This document shows, piece by piece, positions 22,307-30,239 of a stretch of 45,732 bases of DNA; positions within the stretch are counted from its first letter, which is position 1, and the number at the start of each line of letters is the position of its first letter. Source of the DNA: Oscillospiraceae bacterium. GTDB taxonomy: Bacteria > Bacillota > Clostridia > Oscillospirales > Acutalibacteraceae. Under the pieces are notes generated by a model that saw nothing but the letters and a program-made list of their open reading frames with translations, did not search any database and was not told the origin of the DNA. The stretch covers positions 1-45,732 of the forward strand of contig WRDW01000013.1 of the NCBI GenBank assembly GCA_009779995.1. Reading direction: 5' to 3'. A program made the position numbers and the translations under genes.

Positions 22307-22789
22307 TTATTTGCTGCGTATTTTGTTCTCAATGAACGCCAGGGCCTCTCCCGGCACGAACGCGCCGATGTCGCCCCCCAGGGCGCACACCTGTTTCACC
22401 ATGCCCGAGGACACGTACATCCCCGTGCTGCTGGCAGGCAGGAAAATCGTTTCAGCGTTGGGGTTGAGCTGGGTGTTGGCAAGGGACTGCTGGAACTCGA
22501 AATCGAAGTCCGAGAGGGCGCGCAGGCCCTTCACGATCACGTCGGCGGCGATGTCCCGCGCGTAGTGCGCCACCAGGCCCTCGGTATAGTCCACCGTCAC
22601 GTTGGGCAGCGCGGCGGTGCAGCGCTCCAGCAGGGCCACGCGCTCCTCCATGGTGAAATACCCGGCCTTGAGCGCGTTGACCGCCACGAGCACCACCAGG
22701 CGGTCGAACAGCGCGGCGGCGCGGCGGATGATCTCCATATGCCCGTTTGTCACGGGGTCGAAGCTGCCGGGGTAGACGGCGGTTTTCAT
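22307..22789 (-). CDS. coaD: Phosphopantetheine adenylyltransferase
   Basis: 160 residues, nucleotidyltransferase fold. Transfers AMP to 4'-phosphopantetheine in coenzyme A synthesis. Motifs: VYPGSFDPVTNGHMEIIRRA with the TxGH signature, VIVKGLRALSDFDFE with the FDFE substrate loop, and SSGMVKQVCALGGDI. Full length. It follows the GNAT and rsmD genes, the usual rsmD-coaD pairing interrupted by one gene. Confidence 0.96.
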   Translation of the reverse strand: MKTAVYPGSFDPVTNGHMEIIRRAAALFDRLVVLVAVNALKAGYFTMEERVALLERCTAALPNVTVDYTEGLVAHYARDIAADVIVKGLRALSDFDFEFQQSLANTQLNPNAETIFLPASSTGMYVSSGMVKQVCALGGDIGAFVPGEALAFIENKIRSK

Positions 22790-22807
22790 GGGGTTCTCCC
22801 TGTAAAA

Positions 22808-23407
22808 TTATTTCAATACCCTGCGCATAGCCATAAACCCGCCCCGCTTCGCCGCTTTTTCCTCCGCTTCGACAAAGCCCAGCTTCTCGTACATCCGAAG
22901 GGGGCCACGGCAATCCCATTCGTATCTTTCAGTCCGTGCGACGGGGAAGCCCACAACGGCGGCATAGCCCTGCGCTTTCGCTTCCTCGCACACATGGGCG
23001 AGGAGCGCGGTGGCAACACCCCTCATACGATATGACGGGGCAATTTCGAAGCAAATTACGGCCATCTCCCGTTTTTCTGCCGATGCGTGAAAAGGTACGT
23101 CATGGTATGGTTTTGCTGGGTAATTCGCCCTGTCGTTGGCGTTGCACCAGCCTATCGAAACGCCGTCAACATATGCCAGGTATCCCTGTAGGACGCCCGT
23201 TTCAATCTGCCGCGCGGCTTCTTCCCGCGACACGGGGCCGGGATTGGCCTTTGCCCTCTCATGCGCTTTCTTATACGCCGCCTTGGACATCTGGAAGACC
23301 TGGCAATAACACCGATAGGGACTATCGTCAGTGAACGCCCGATTTTCGAAGAAATCGAAATAGTCGGCGGCAAGCTCCGGCGCGAGCGGCTTGATTGTAA
23401 TATTCAT
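22808..23407 (-). CDS. GNAT-family N-acetyltransferase
   Basis: 199 residues. N-terminal half carries the DYFDFFENRAFTDDSPYRCY region with cysteines, common in a Clostridial GNAT subgroup. The acetyl-CoA motif A is ICFEIAPSYRMRGVATALLA and motif B is RMYEKLGFVEAEEKAA. The ATG at 23407 overlaps the rsmD stop (ATGA) and has AGAGGGA upstream. It is inserted between rsmD and coaD. Substrate unknown. Confidence 0.88.
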   Translation of the reverse strand: MNITIKPLAPELAADYFDFFENRAFTDDSPYRCYCQVFQMSKAAYKKAHERAKANPGPVSREEAARQIETGVLQGYLAYVDGVSIGWCNANDRANYPAKPYHDVPFHASAEKREMAVICFEIAPSYRMRGVATALLAHVCEEAKAQGYAAVVGFPVARTERYEWDCRGPLRMYEKLGFVEAEEKAAKRGGFMAMRRVLK

Positions 23408-23946
23408 TCGTCCCTCTGATACACGCAAATTTTCGTCCTGCCATGCTTATACTCTTTTCGAAGGGCCGTATCGCCGCACTGCTCGGGCAGGCTCTCACGG
23501 GCGTTTGCCTCGCACACCAGCAGACCGCCTGGCTCCAGGCGCTGGGCGGCGATGGGGATGGCCTGGCCGAGTAAATCGCCGCCATAGGGCGGGTCGAGGA
23601 AAATCAGGCCGAACCTGTCAACTGTGCGCCGCAGGTATTGCATGGCTTCGGCGGGCATGAGCTTGGCCTTTTCGGCCATCTTGCAGCGCTCCAGGTTCTT
23701 GGCGATCATCTTCATCGCTTTTGCGTCCTGCTCCAGGAACACGCACGAAGCCGCGCCCCGGCTGAGGGCCTCGATGCCCAGCTGCCCGCTGCCCGCGAAG
23801 GCGTCCAGGGCCGCGCGGCCCGCGATCTCAAACTGTATCGCGCTGAACATGGCCTCCTTCACCCGCTGGGAGGTGGGCCGCACGGTCTCCTCCCCCGGCA
23901 GGGTAGCCAGCGGCACGCCGCGTGCCGAACCGGTGATTACACGCAT
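23404..23946 (-). CDS. rsmD: 16S rRNA (guanine(966)-N(2))-methyltransferase
   Basis: 180 residues. Begins with the family start MRVITGSARG...RPTSQRVKEAMFSAI, SAM motif ALDAFAGSGQLGIEALSRGA, and catalytic DPPY in LIFLDPPYGGDLLG. It methylates G966 of 16S rRNA. The ATG at 23946 overlaps the end of the preceding membrane-protein gene by 10 nt. Confidence 0.94.
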   Translation of the reverse strand: MRVITGSARGVPLATLPGEETVRPTSQRVKEAMFSAIQFEIAGRAALDAFAGSGQLGIEALSRGAASCVFLEQDAKAMKMIAKNLERCKMAEKAKLMPAEAMQYLRRTVDRFGLIFLDPPYGGDLLGQAIPIAAQRLEPGGLLVCEANARESLPEQCGDTALRKEYKHGRTKICVYQRDE

Positions 23947-24341
23947 GGTGTTGCTCCTTTTTGTTTTATTCGCCTGATGAAAAATGCGGTGAGCGAGCAG
24001 AGCAGGCTCCACGCGATGGCCGCCAGCTCGACAATAAAAATCATGCCGAAGGCGTTTGGCGAGCCGCGCATGAAAATCGCGCTGACGATCGCCGCCGCGG
24101 CGAACACCATGGGCGGCGACCAGAGCAAAAGCCTGTGCTTGCAAAAAACAAGAGCGCTTACAGCCGGATAGATGAAAGCGATGGCGTAGATGAGATGATT
24201 GACGTCAATCCCCGCTATCGTGTTTTCCCACTCATAGGTTACGGGGTTGTAGCTCGCGGGTATCATGAACAAAAGGGGCAGAGAAATGGGAAGCAGGAAA
24301 ACCAGGAATTTCAGGGGGTGTATTTTTGCTCTGTTGGGCAT
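23937..24341 (-). CDS. Hypothetical membrane protein (134 aa)
   Basis: Four hydrophobic segments: FLVFLLPISLPLLFMI, LIYAIAFIYPAVSALVF, MVFAAAAIVSAIFM and IFIVELAAIAWSLLCSLTAF. Positive-inside rule puts both ends in the cytosol. AAGGATGGAG stands before the ATG and a promoter lies 30-60 bp upstream, so it leads the rsmD-GNAT-coaD-coiled-coil operon. No family recognised. Confidence 0.72.
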   Translation of the reverse strand: MPNRAKIHPLKFLVFLLPISLPLLFMIPASYNPVTYEWENTIAGIDVNHLIYAIAFIYPAVSALVFCKHRLLLWSPPMVFAAAAIVSAIFMRGSPNAFGMIFIVELAAIAWSLLCSLTAFFIRRIKQKGATPCV

Positions 24342-24373
24342 GGCACTCCATCCTTATAAAAATTTCCATTCTT

Positions 24374-24403
24374 ATTATGCCACACGAAAGCGCTGTTTGT
24401 CAA
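24374..24403 (-). promoter_or_regulatory. Promoter of the 24341-21510 operon
   Basis: Minus strand TTGACA (24403-24398), 18-bp spacer, CATAAT (24379-24374). Confidence 0.65.
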
Positions 24404-24425
24404 GTGTTTCATCGGATTTCGCGGT

Positions 24426-25997
24426 TTAATGCGCCTCATCCCAGTTCTCCGCAACATGCACCTCGGCCACGAGGGGCACGGACAGCGCCGCCGCGCCCTC
24501 CATCTCCTCCTTCAATAGCATCGCGACTGTCTCAGCTTCTTCCAACGGCGCTTCGGCGATGAGCTCGTCGTGCACCTGCAATATCAGCTGCGCCCGCAGG
24601 CCCTCGCGCGCCAGGCGGTCCGCCGCGTGCACCATGGCGATCTTGATGATGTCCGCCGCCGTGCCCTGCACGGGCATGTTCATGGCCACGCGCCCGCCGA
24701 ACTCCTGCAATTGCCGCTGGGAGCTGCCCAGCTCCGGCAGGGGCCTTCTGCGCCCGAAGAGGGTCTCCGCGTAGCCGCGCTCTCTGGCCCGCTCGATGAG
24801 GCGGGCGCGGGTCCTGCGCACATTGGGGTAGTGATCGAGGTAGCCCTCGATGTAGTCTCGGGCCTCCTGAAAGCCCACCCCTATATCTTTTGCCAATGAG
24901 AACGCCCCTATGCCGTAGAGGATGCCGAAATTCACGGCCTTGGCCCGGGTGCGCAGGGCCGGGGTGACGAGCGCCGGCGGCAGGCCGAACACCTGGGAGG
25001 CCGTGAGGGTGTGAATATCCTCGCCTGCCCGGAAGGCGCGCAGCATGGCCTCCTCGCCGGCCATGGCCGCCATCACCCGCAGCTCGATCTGGGAGTAGTC
25101 GGCGTCCACCAGCGCCCAGCCGGGCCGGGCCACGAAGCAGCGCCGCAGCTCTCTCCCAAGCTCTGTCCGGATGGGGATATTCTGCAAATTCGGCTCGGAG
25201 GACGAGATGCGCCCGGTGCGGGTCTCGGTCTGGTTGAGGGTGGAGCGTATGCGCCCGTCAGCCCCCACGACTTTTAACAGGCCGTCGCAGTAGGTCGATT
25301 TTAATTTCGAGACTGTGCGATACTCCAGTATGCCTTCGATGATGGGGTGCTCGCCGCGCAGGCTTTCCAGTACCTCGACATTTGTCGAGTACCCGGTTTT
25401 GGTCTTCTTCGGGGCGCGCAGCCCCAGCTTGTCGAACAAAATCTCTCCCAGCTGCTTGGGCGAGTTCAAATTGAAGCTCTGGCCTGCGTAGGCCGTGACC
25501 TCGGCGACAAGCTCTCCCATGCGTGTTTCCAGGGCCTGCCCGAAGCGCTCTATGCGCGCCGCGTCCACGGCCACGCCCGCGCTCTCCATCCCCGCCAGCA
25601 CACGGGCCAGGGGCAGTTCGACCTCGCTGAACAGCGCGTACTGGCCGTTCTCGCGCAATTCCTGTTCGAGCTTTTTGCAGAGCGCCGCGAAATCGGCACA
25701 AGAATATTCACGCAGCAATCGCGCGGCGTCATAGCCCGAAGCCCCGGGGCCCAGCAAATAGGCCGCCAGCGCGGCGTCGAAGGCGATATTTTTTGCTTCT
25801 ATCCCATTCTGAAAGCAGAAATGCCAGAGCGATTTCGTATCGCTTGCATATTTCGCGATGGCCTCGTCCTCCAGCAGGGCCTTGCAGAAAATAAAAAATT
25901 GCAAATTGCCGCTGGCGGCGAATGTATCTTGTTCCGGCTCGGCGAAGCGCAGGCCCTCCAGCAGCTCCCCCGAAAATTGCGGCGTGAAATACGCCTT
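24426..25997 (-). pseudogene. polA: polA, C-terminal part: 3'-5' exo-like and polymerase domains
   Basis: Continues in the same frame directly after the stop codon of the 5'-nuclease part. It holds the remainder of DNA polymerase I: a degenerate 3'-5' exonuclease-like domain, then polymerase motifs LVDADYSQIELRVMAAMAGE (motif A), RTRAKAVNFGILYGIGAFSL (motif B) and ILQVHDELIAEAP (motif C). All catalytic aspartates are present, so the domain looks functional if translated. The first usable in-frame start is a TTG at 25904 with no ribosome site. The whole gene, stop ignored, would encode ~855 residues, normal for Firmicutes Pol I. Confidence 0.85.
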
Positions 25998-26993
25998 TTA
26001 CTGCTGCTGCAATCGAAGCAGCAGGGCGTCCAAATCGTGCTCTTCCAGCAAATCGCGCTGCTTTTCTGTGCTTGCAGCCTCTGTTTCAGTAACAGGCAGG
26101 TCAAGCCGCTCGAGCAGCTTGAACATCTCCAGCTCGGCCATGATGCGCGTCACTTTGGCGCTGTCGGGCGGCCTGGGGATATAATTCTCCAGGCCGAGGG
26201 GCACGGGGGCGTTGCAGTCAATCGTGCCAAGTGTGCGGCTTAAGAAAGCGTTGTCTCTATCGCGCTCCAGCTTTTCGCGCAGGTTTGGCCGGATGGAGGG
26301 GTCGTCCAGGGCGGCGTAGAGCGCGTCCAGGTCCCCGAACTGCGCGATGAGCGTCTGGGCCGTTTTGGGGCCCACGCCCGCCACGCCGGGGATGTTGTCC
26401 GAGGTATCGCCCTGCAAAGCCTTCACGTCGATCAACTGCGATGGCTTAACGCCGTATTCCTCCATTACTGTTAACGGATCGTACTTGCGGGTCTCCGGGC
26501 GGCCCATTTTCGTCGCCGCCAGCCAGACCTGCACGCCCTCCCGCACCAGCTGGAGGGAATCCCTGTCGCCGGTGGCAAGAATGCACTCCCACCCCAACGA
26601 ATCTGCGGATTCGTCGGGGGCCCCGGCAGGCCCATCGCAGGCCCGCGCAAGCGTGCCCAGGATGTCGTCGGCCTCCCAGCCGGGGGCCTCCAGCACGGCC
26701 AGGCCCATGGCAGAGAGTAATTCTTTCAAGACGGGCAGCTGCTCGGCCAGCTCGCTCGGCATACCCTTACGCTGGGCTTTGTAGCCGTCATACAAGCTAT
26801 GGCGAAATGTCGGCGCTTTCACGTCGAAGGCCACGGCCACGGCGTCGGGCTGCACCTGGTCTCTCAATGACAGATAGATCATCAAAAAGCCGTAGATGGC
26901 GTTGGTGTAGCGGCCGTCGCGCGTGGTGAGCAGCTTGATGCCGTAGAACGCCCGGTTCAATATGCTGTTTCCGTCGAGGACAAGAAGTTTCAT
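25998..26993 (-). CDS. polA: polA, N-terminal part: 5'-3' exonuclease domain, ended by an in-frame TAA
   Basis: 331 residues. FEN-type 5' nuclease with LLVLDGNSILNRAFYGIKLL, AVAFDVKAPTFRH, EADDILGTLARA, ILATGDRDSLQLV and the helix-hairpin-helix DNIPGVAGVGPKTAQTLIAQ. It ends LLLRLQQQ-TAA; the codons right after the stop continue the polymerase in the same frame (KAYFTPQFSGELLEGL), so this is a nonsense codon, not a frameshift. The stop falls in the inter-domain linker, leaving a complete nuclease domain. GGAGG precedes the ATG at 26993. A sequencing error, a recent mutation or a genuine split gene are all possible. Confidence 0.88.
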   Translation of the reverse strand: MKLLVLDGNSILNRAFYGIKLLTTRDGRYTNAIYGFLMIYLSLRDQVQPDAVAVAFDVKAPTFRHSLYDGYKAQRKGMPSELAEQLPVLKELLSAMGLAVLEAPGWEADDILGTLARACDGPAGAPDESADSLGWECILATGDRDSLQLVREGVQVWLAATKMGRPETRKYDPLTVMEEYGVKPSQLIDVKALQGDTSDNIPGVAGVGPKTAQTLIAQFGDLDALYAALDDPSIRPNLREKLERDRDNAFLSRTLGTIDCNAPVPLGLENYIPRPPDSAKVTRIMAELEMFKLLERLDLPVTETEAASTEKQRDLLEEHDLDALLLRLQQQ

Positions 26994-27012
26994 GGGGGGC
27001 CTCCAAAATATC

Positions 27013-27041
27013 TTGCTTTCTTCGACAAAAAGCGATATAAT
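27013..27041 (+). promoter_or_regulatory. Promoter of the PBECR-like nuclease gene
   Basis: TTGCTT (27013-27018), 17-bp spacer, TATAAT (27036-27041). It overlaps an in-frame ATG (27040), which therefore cannot be the translation start. Confidence 0.7.
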
Positions 27042-27072
27042 GTCAAAAGCTAAGAAAGCAAGGAGTACCGAT

Positions 27073-27456
27073 GTGTATACGGTTGGACGGATTGACTTGA
27101 GCGTTATGAGAGCGGCAGGGTTTTGTCCACTCACAGATGAGGTTGTGCTCACCGAGGCGCAGCTTCTTCAAATACGCGAAACCCATCCGGGCGTCTATGA
27201 GCAGTACGGTCAATTCATTCCGCAGGTTTTGCTTGACCCCGACGATATTTTCGAGGCCGGGCAAAATAAAAAGTACAGCGCGTTGCTGACAAAATTGGTA
27301 GAAGAAGCGGGAATTCCATTTAAGCTTATACTTCGGCTTAATATGCCAACAGAGCCGGATGATTACAAGAATTCAGTCATCACTTTCACGCGGACAGACG
27401 AAAGAGAAATAGAGCGGATGAGAAGAAACAAAAAAAGGCTTTACAAACGCGCATAA
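27073..27456 (+). CDS. PBECR/RelE-like nuclease, RNA-linked module (intact copy)
   Basis: 127 residues. The pattern GRIDL...DEVVLTEAQLLQIRETHPG, VYEQYGQFIPQVLLDPDDIF, then a beta-rich half (FKLILRLNMP, NSVITFTRTDEREIERMRRN) and a basic tail KKRLYKRA resembles the PBECR nucleases (barnase-EndoU-colicin E5/D-RelE superfamily). Assignment is by eye. The GTG at 27073 is the start: AAGGAG lies 7 nt upstream, and the promoter -10 covers the alternative ATG. The last codons contain the promoter of the RNA gene that follows. A deleted homologue with the same RNA lies at 13353. It is divergent from polA. Confidence 0.7.
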   Translation: MYTVGRIDLSVMRAAGFCPLTDEVVLTEAQLLQIRETHPGVYEQYGQFIPQVLLDPDDIFEAGQNKKYSALLTKLVEEAGIPFKLILRLNMPTEPDDYKNSVITFTRTDEREIERMRRNKKRLYKRA

Positions 27457-27468
27457 TTGTGCTATACT
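27440..27468 (+). promoter_or_regulatory. Promoter of structured RNA copy 2
   Basis: TTTACA (27440-27445), 17-bp spacer, TATACT (27463-27468); a second TATAAT lies at 27468-27473. The -35 box is inside the last codons of the nuclease gene (CTT TAC AAA). Spacer matches the promoter of copy 1. Confidence 0.8.
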
Positions 27469-27474
27469 ATAATA

Positions 27475-27642
27475 CGATAAGGCAAGGGCGGTTGAGGTGG
27501 TAGATTTCGTACGAACCACACGCCGATGGTAACGACAGGGGGCAACCCCGAGAGATGCGGGAGACCCGTACGCCCGCCAACTGCCCGCCTTCTCGCCGCT
27601 TTATCCCTAATAACCCAAGCCGCCCCAATGGGGCGGCTTTCG
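27475..27642 (+). ncRNA. Structured RNA, copy 2 of the nuclease-linked module
   Basis: The core runs 27486-27586, exactly 101 nt as in copy 1. P1 GGGCGGTTG/CAACTGCCC (one G.U where copy 1 has G-C), P2 GTGGT/ACCAC (27497-27519), P3 GGGG-GCAA-CCCC (copy 1 has a TTCG loop), and P4 GCGGG/CCCGC (27557-27577; copy 1 GCAGG/CCTGC, a compensatory pair change). Linkers CACACGCCGATGGTA and GAGAGATGC are conserved. A terminator hairpin follows. No known family recognised; the RNA could be an antitoxin or guide for the nuclease, or an independent regulatory RNA. Confidence 0.8.
27617..27642 (+). terminator. Terminator-like hairpin of RNA copy 2
   Basis: Perfect 10-bp stem AAGCCGCCCC / GGGGCGGCTT with a 3-nt loop, followed by only TTT, so termination may be partial. 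Confidence 0.6.
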
Positions 27643-27658
27643 CATCGGAAGGGATTTT

Positions 27659-27711
27659 TTATTCCAGCCCGCCGTCTCTTCTCTTCCCCCGTTCGCGCTG
27701 GAAATCATCCA
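27659..27711 (-). repeat. Duplicated ftsZ 3' end (outer copy)
   Basis: 53 bp that match the 3' end of ftsZ (27940-27992) at 47 of 53 positions, including the stop codon; on the minus strand it reads [15 protein letters not shown]-stop. With the true ftsZ end it flanks the 61-aa ORF. Confidence 0.8.
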
Positions 27712-27890
27712 TTCAGCTGCTTCAACAATTCGGTAATCCAAGTGATAATCTGCGTCAGGGCTTCGATAAACGGCGGGATAAACGGCCCAAGCGATTCTAC
27801 CTGAATATCAAACAAAAGCATCACTAAAAAGATTGGCAGTAGAATTGGCATAAATGGCAGAAAAAACATCCAAAAGAAAACAGCGCCCAA
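27705..27890 (-). CDS. Small hydrophobic membrane protein (61 aa)
   Basis: Start taken as TTG at 27890, which has AAGGAGG 7 nt upstream; longer readings would translate the ribosome site itself. The N-terminal ~32 residues form a hydrophobic helix or pair (AVFFWMFFLPFMPILLPIFL), followed by an amphipathic stretch PFIPPFIEALTQIITWITEL. It lies between two copies of the ftsZ 3' end, so it is an insertion behind ftsZ and may be read from the ftsZ transcript. Function unknown. Confidence 0.5.
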   Translation of the reverse strand: MGAVFFWMFFLPFMPILLPIFLVMLLFDIQVESLGPFIPPFIEALTQIITWITELLKQLNG

Positions 27891-27939
27891 AATGCACACC
27901 TCCTTCCGCAAAAAAAATCTGTAGGCTTAGTGCTATCGC

Positions 27940-29214
27940 TTATTCCAGCACGCCGTCTCTTCTCTTTCCCCGCTCTCGCTGGAATTTATCCACCAGCATA
28001 CCGATGACCGTGTCGTGGTCCTTGTCCACGTCCGCGGCACCGGCGTTCTCAAAGGCGAAGGGGTCGGAGAAGGGGCCCACCTCCTCCCCTGCACCAACGG
28101 CAAGGGGCTCCGCCGCCGCCTCGGCCCTGGCAGGGCGGGGGCTGCGCACGGGGTCGAACTGCGGGAAATCCAGGTTGTTCCAGGGGATGGGGATGTCGCG
28201 CTTCTTCTTCAACTCGGCCACCGGCCCGGCTGTGGGGTCTGTGATTCTTTTCGCGGGGTCGAAGCCCGTGGCGATCACCGTGATGGCGATCTCGTCGGCC
28301 ATGCCCTCGTCCATGAGGATGCCCCAGATCACGCGGGCGGCGGGGTCGGCGGTCTCGGTGATCATGTCCACCGCCTGCTCCACCTCGTCCAGGTCGATGT
28401 CGTCGCTGGCGCGTATGTTGATGATCAGGCCCGCCGCGCCGTCGATAGTGGTCTCCAGCAGCGGGCTGGAAATCGCCTGCTGGGCGGCCTCCCGGGCCTT
28501 GTCCTCGCCCCGGGCGTGGCCCACGCCCAAATGGGCGTATCCCGCGCCGCGCATCACGGCGCTGACGTCCGCGAAATCCAGGTTGATGTACGCGGGGACT
28601 TTGATGAGCTCCGATATGTTGCGCACGCCCTCCACCAGCACCTGGTCGGCCATGGCGAAGGCCTCCTTCATGGGGAGCCTGCCGTCGGCCTTCAGGCGCT
28701 TGAGGTGCTCGTTGGGGATGACGATGAGGCTGTCCACGCAGGCGTTCAGGCGGTCTATGCCCTTGGAGGCCTGCTCCATGCGCAGCTTGCCCTCGAACTT
28801 GAAGGGCTTGGTGACAACGCCAACCGTGAGGATGCCCATCTCCTTGGAGATCTCCGCGATGATGGGGGCCGCGCCGGTGCCGGTGCCCCCGCCCATCCCC
28901 GCCGTGATGAACACCATGTCCGCCCCGCGCAGGATGTCCGTGATGGCCTCGCGGCTCTCCTCGGCGGCCTTCATGCCTATGCCGGGGTCGCCCCCGCAGC
29001 CGAGGCCCCGCGTGGTGCGCTCGCCGATCTGGATCTTGTGGGTGGCCACGGATTCCCCTAAAATCTGCTTGTCCGTGTTCACCACGATAAATTCCGCGCC
29101 CTGCACGGCGCCCTGCACCATGCGGTTCACGGCGTTGCCGCCGCCGCCCCCCACGCCGATGACCTTGATCTGCACGGCGGAGGCCACGTCATTGGCCAGT
29201 TCAAAAGAAGGCAA
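27940..29214 (-). CDS. ftsZ: Cell division protein FtsZ
   Basis: 424 residues, tubulin-like GTPase forming the Z-ring. N-terminus [17 protein letters not shown], then the tubulin signature [26 protein letters not shown], and T7 loop region [12 protein letters not shown] proline/glutamate-rich linker (~330-410) leads to a basic tail [16 protein letters not shown] rather than the usual hydrophobic FtsA/SepF-binding peptide. Start taken as TTG at 29214, with GGGAGGGAAG just upstream; no ATG fits. A promoter with an internal palindrome precedes it. Confidence 0.95.
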   Translation of the reverse strand: MPSFELANDVASAVQIKVIGVGGGGGNAVNRMVQGAVQGAEFIVVNTDKQILGESVATHKIQIGERTTRGLGCGGDPGIGMKAAEESREAITDILRGADMVFITAGMGGGTGTGAAPIIAEISKEMGILTVGVVTKPFKFEGKLRMEQASKGIDRLNACVDSLIVIPNEHLKRLKADGRLPMKEAFAMADQVLVEGVRNISELIKVPAYINLDFADVSAVMRGAGYAHLGVGHARGEDKAREAAQQAISSPLLETTIDGAAGLIINIRASDDIDLDEVEQAVDMITETADPAARVIWGILMDEGMADEIAITVIATGFDPAKRITDPTAGPVAELKKKRDIPIPWNNLDFPQFDPVRSPRPARAEAAAEPLAVGAGEEVGPFSDPFAFENAGAADVDKDHDTVIGMLVDKFQRERGKRRDGVLE

Positions 29215-29251
29215 ATTTCTTCCCTCCCGTTCGTATAATCTCTTTTTGTAT

Positions 29252-29280
29252 ATTTTAGCATACTTTGCTAAAGTTGACAA
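29252..29280 (-). promoter_or_regulatory. ftsZ promoter with palindrome in the spacer
   Basis: Minus strand TTGTCA (29280-29275), 17-bp spacer, TAAAAT (29257-29252). A perfect inverted repeat TTTAGCA-N5-TGCTAAA (29254-29272) fills the spacer and overlaps the -10, so a regulator bound there would block RNA polymerase. Confidence 0.65.
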
Positions 29281-29408
29281 GCATAATTTTTGTTTTTTCA
29301 AGCTCCATGCGAAAACAGAAAATAGGAAATGCCGCGCGAGGATGCGCCGCTGCGGCGGGGCGGTGCTCACGGCCCCTATGGCCTTCGCGGCCGCCAACGC
29401 CGTTGACA

Positions 29409-30239
29409 TCACCGCAAAAACCCTTCGTCCCAACGGGGCGTCAGATGCGCCTGGCCGTGGATGCTCAGATCCAGGATGCCGCGCTGGAGGGGGTTTTGCG
29501 CGTCCGCCTTGGCGATGGAGGCCTCGGCCACGCGCAGTTTCTCACGCAGCGCGGCCTCCTGGCTCACGCCCTCCACCGAGGGGCCGATCGCGCCGAAGCG
29601 CATGAGGATGCGGTCCTGGTAGACGGCGTCGGGGAAGGCGGCGGTGGCGATGCGCAGGGCGGTGACGCCGGGCCACAGGGCGCTCTCCCGCAGGCAGATG
29701 AGCAGGGCCTCCACGTCCCGAGGGGCGGTGAAGGCGTTGGCCCAGCTGGCGTATTGCCCGGCGGCGGGGGCCTCCAGCGGCGCGCCCGCGAGAGGCAGCA
29801 GGCCCTCGGGCATGTCCTCTTCGGTTCCCAGCAGCAGGGCCTCCCCCGTGAGCAGCCACCACAGCCCGTCCTGCTCCTGGGCGAGGGCGGGCGCGCGCGC
29901 CTCCACGGTGAGCACCAGCGTGCCGGGCAGGCGGCGGGCGATCTTCACCACGCGGGCGTAGGGCAGCGCGGCGTGAATTCTTTCGGTCAGCGCGGCCTTG
30001 TTCGCGGTGAATAAATTCAGTTTTTCTTCACCCAGCCCCAGGGCGTCGGCGAACTGCTCTTCGGTATAGCTTGTCCGGCCCTCGGCCCGGCAGTCCCGCA
30101 CGGGGAAGAGCACCGTCGCCGAAAGCAGGGCCACAACGCCCAGCACGCCCATAAACAGCAGGAGCTTCACAAATTTGCGAAACAACCTGGGGTGCTTGGA
30201 GAGATTCTTATCTTTAGTTTGCTTCCTCTGGTTGGCCAA
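29409..30239 (-). CDS. ftsQ: Cell division protein FtsQ/DivIB
   Basis: 276 residues. Basic cytosolic N-terminus, one membrane helix ([20 protein letters not shown]), an extracellular POTRA-like domain with [20 protein letters not shown] and a beta domain. It scaffolds the divisome with FtsL and FtsB. TTG start within the end of murA (26-nt overlap), with GGAGGAGG 6 nt upstream. The 130-bp promoter region separates it from ftsZ; ftsA is absent. Confidence 0.88.
   Translation of the reverse strand: MANQRKQTKDKNLSKHPRLFRKFVKLLLFMGVLGVVALLSATVLFPVRDCRAEGRTSYTEEQFADALGLGEEKLNLFTANKAALTERIHAALPYARVVKIARRLPGTLVLTVEARAPALAQEQDGLWWLLTGEALLLGTEEDMPEGLLPLAGAPLEAPAAGQYASWANAFTAPRDVEALLICLRESALWPGVTALRIATAAFPDAVYQDRILMRFGAIGPSVEGVSQEAALREKLRVAEASIAKADAQNPLQRGILDLSIHGQAHLTPRWDEGFLR

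Noticed and set aside
25900-26000. Frameshift in polA
   Set aside because: The polymerase part continues in the same frame after the TAA, so a nonsense codon and not an indel separates the halves.
27040-27072. ATG at 27040 as start of the PBECR-like gene
   Set aside because: It lies inside the TATAAT of the gene's promoter and has no ribosome site; the GTG at 27073 has AAGGAG at proper spacing and matches the start of the deleted copy.
6228-27456. Prophage, because PBECR domains are often phage-linked
   Set aside because: No terminase, capsid, portal, tail, integrase or lysis gene is found anywhere in the window.
27659-27992. Integrative element with att sites at ftsZ
   Set aside because: The direct repeats enclose only one 61-codon ORF; no integrase or recombinase is present, so I report a duplication only.
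27854-29605. Long plus-strand ORF of 583 codons opposite ftsZ
   Set aside because: It is a shadow of ftsZ in GC-rich DNA; composition is Ser/Pro/Arg-rich with no domain, and it lacks a ribosome site.
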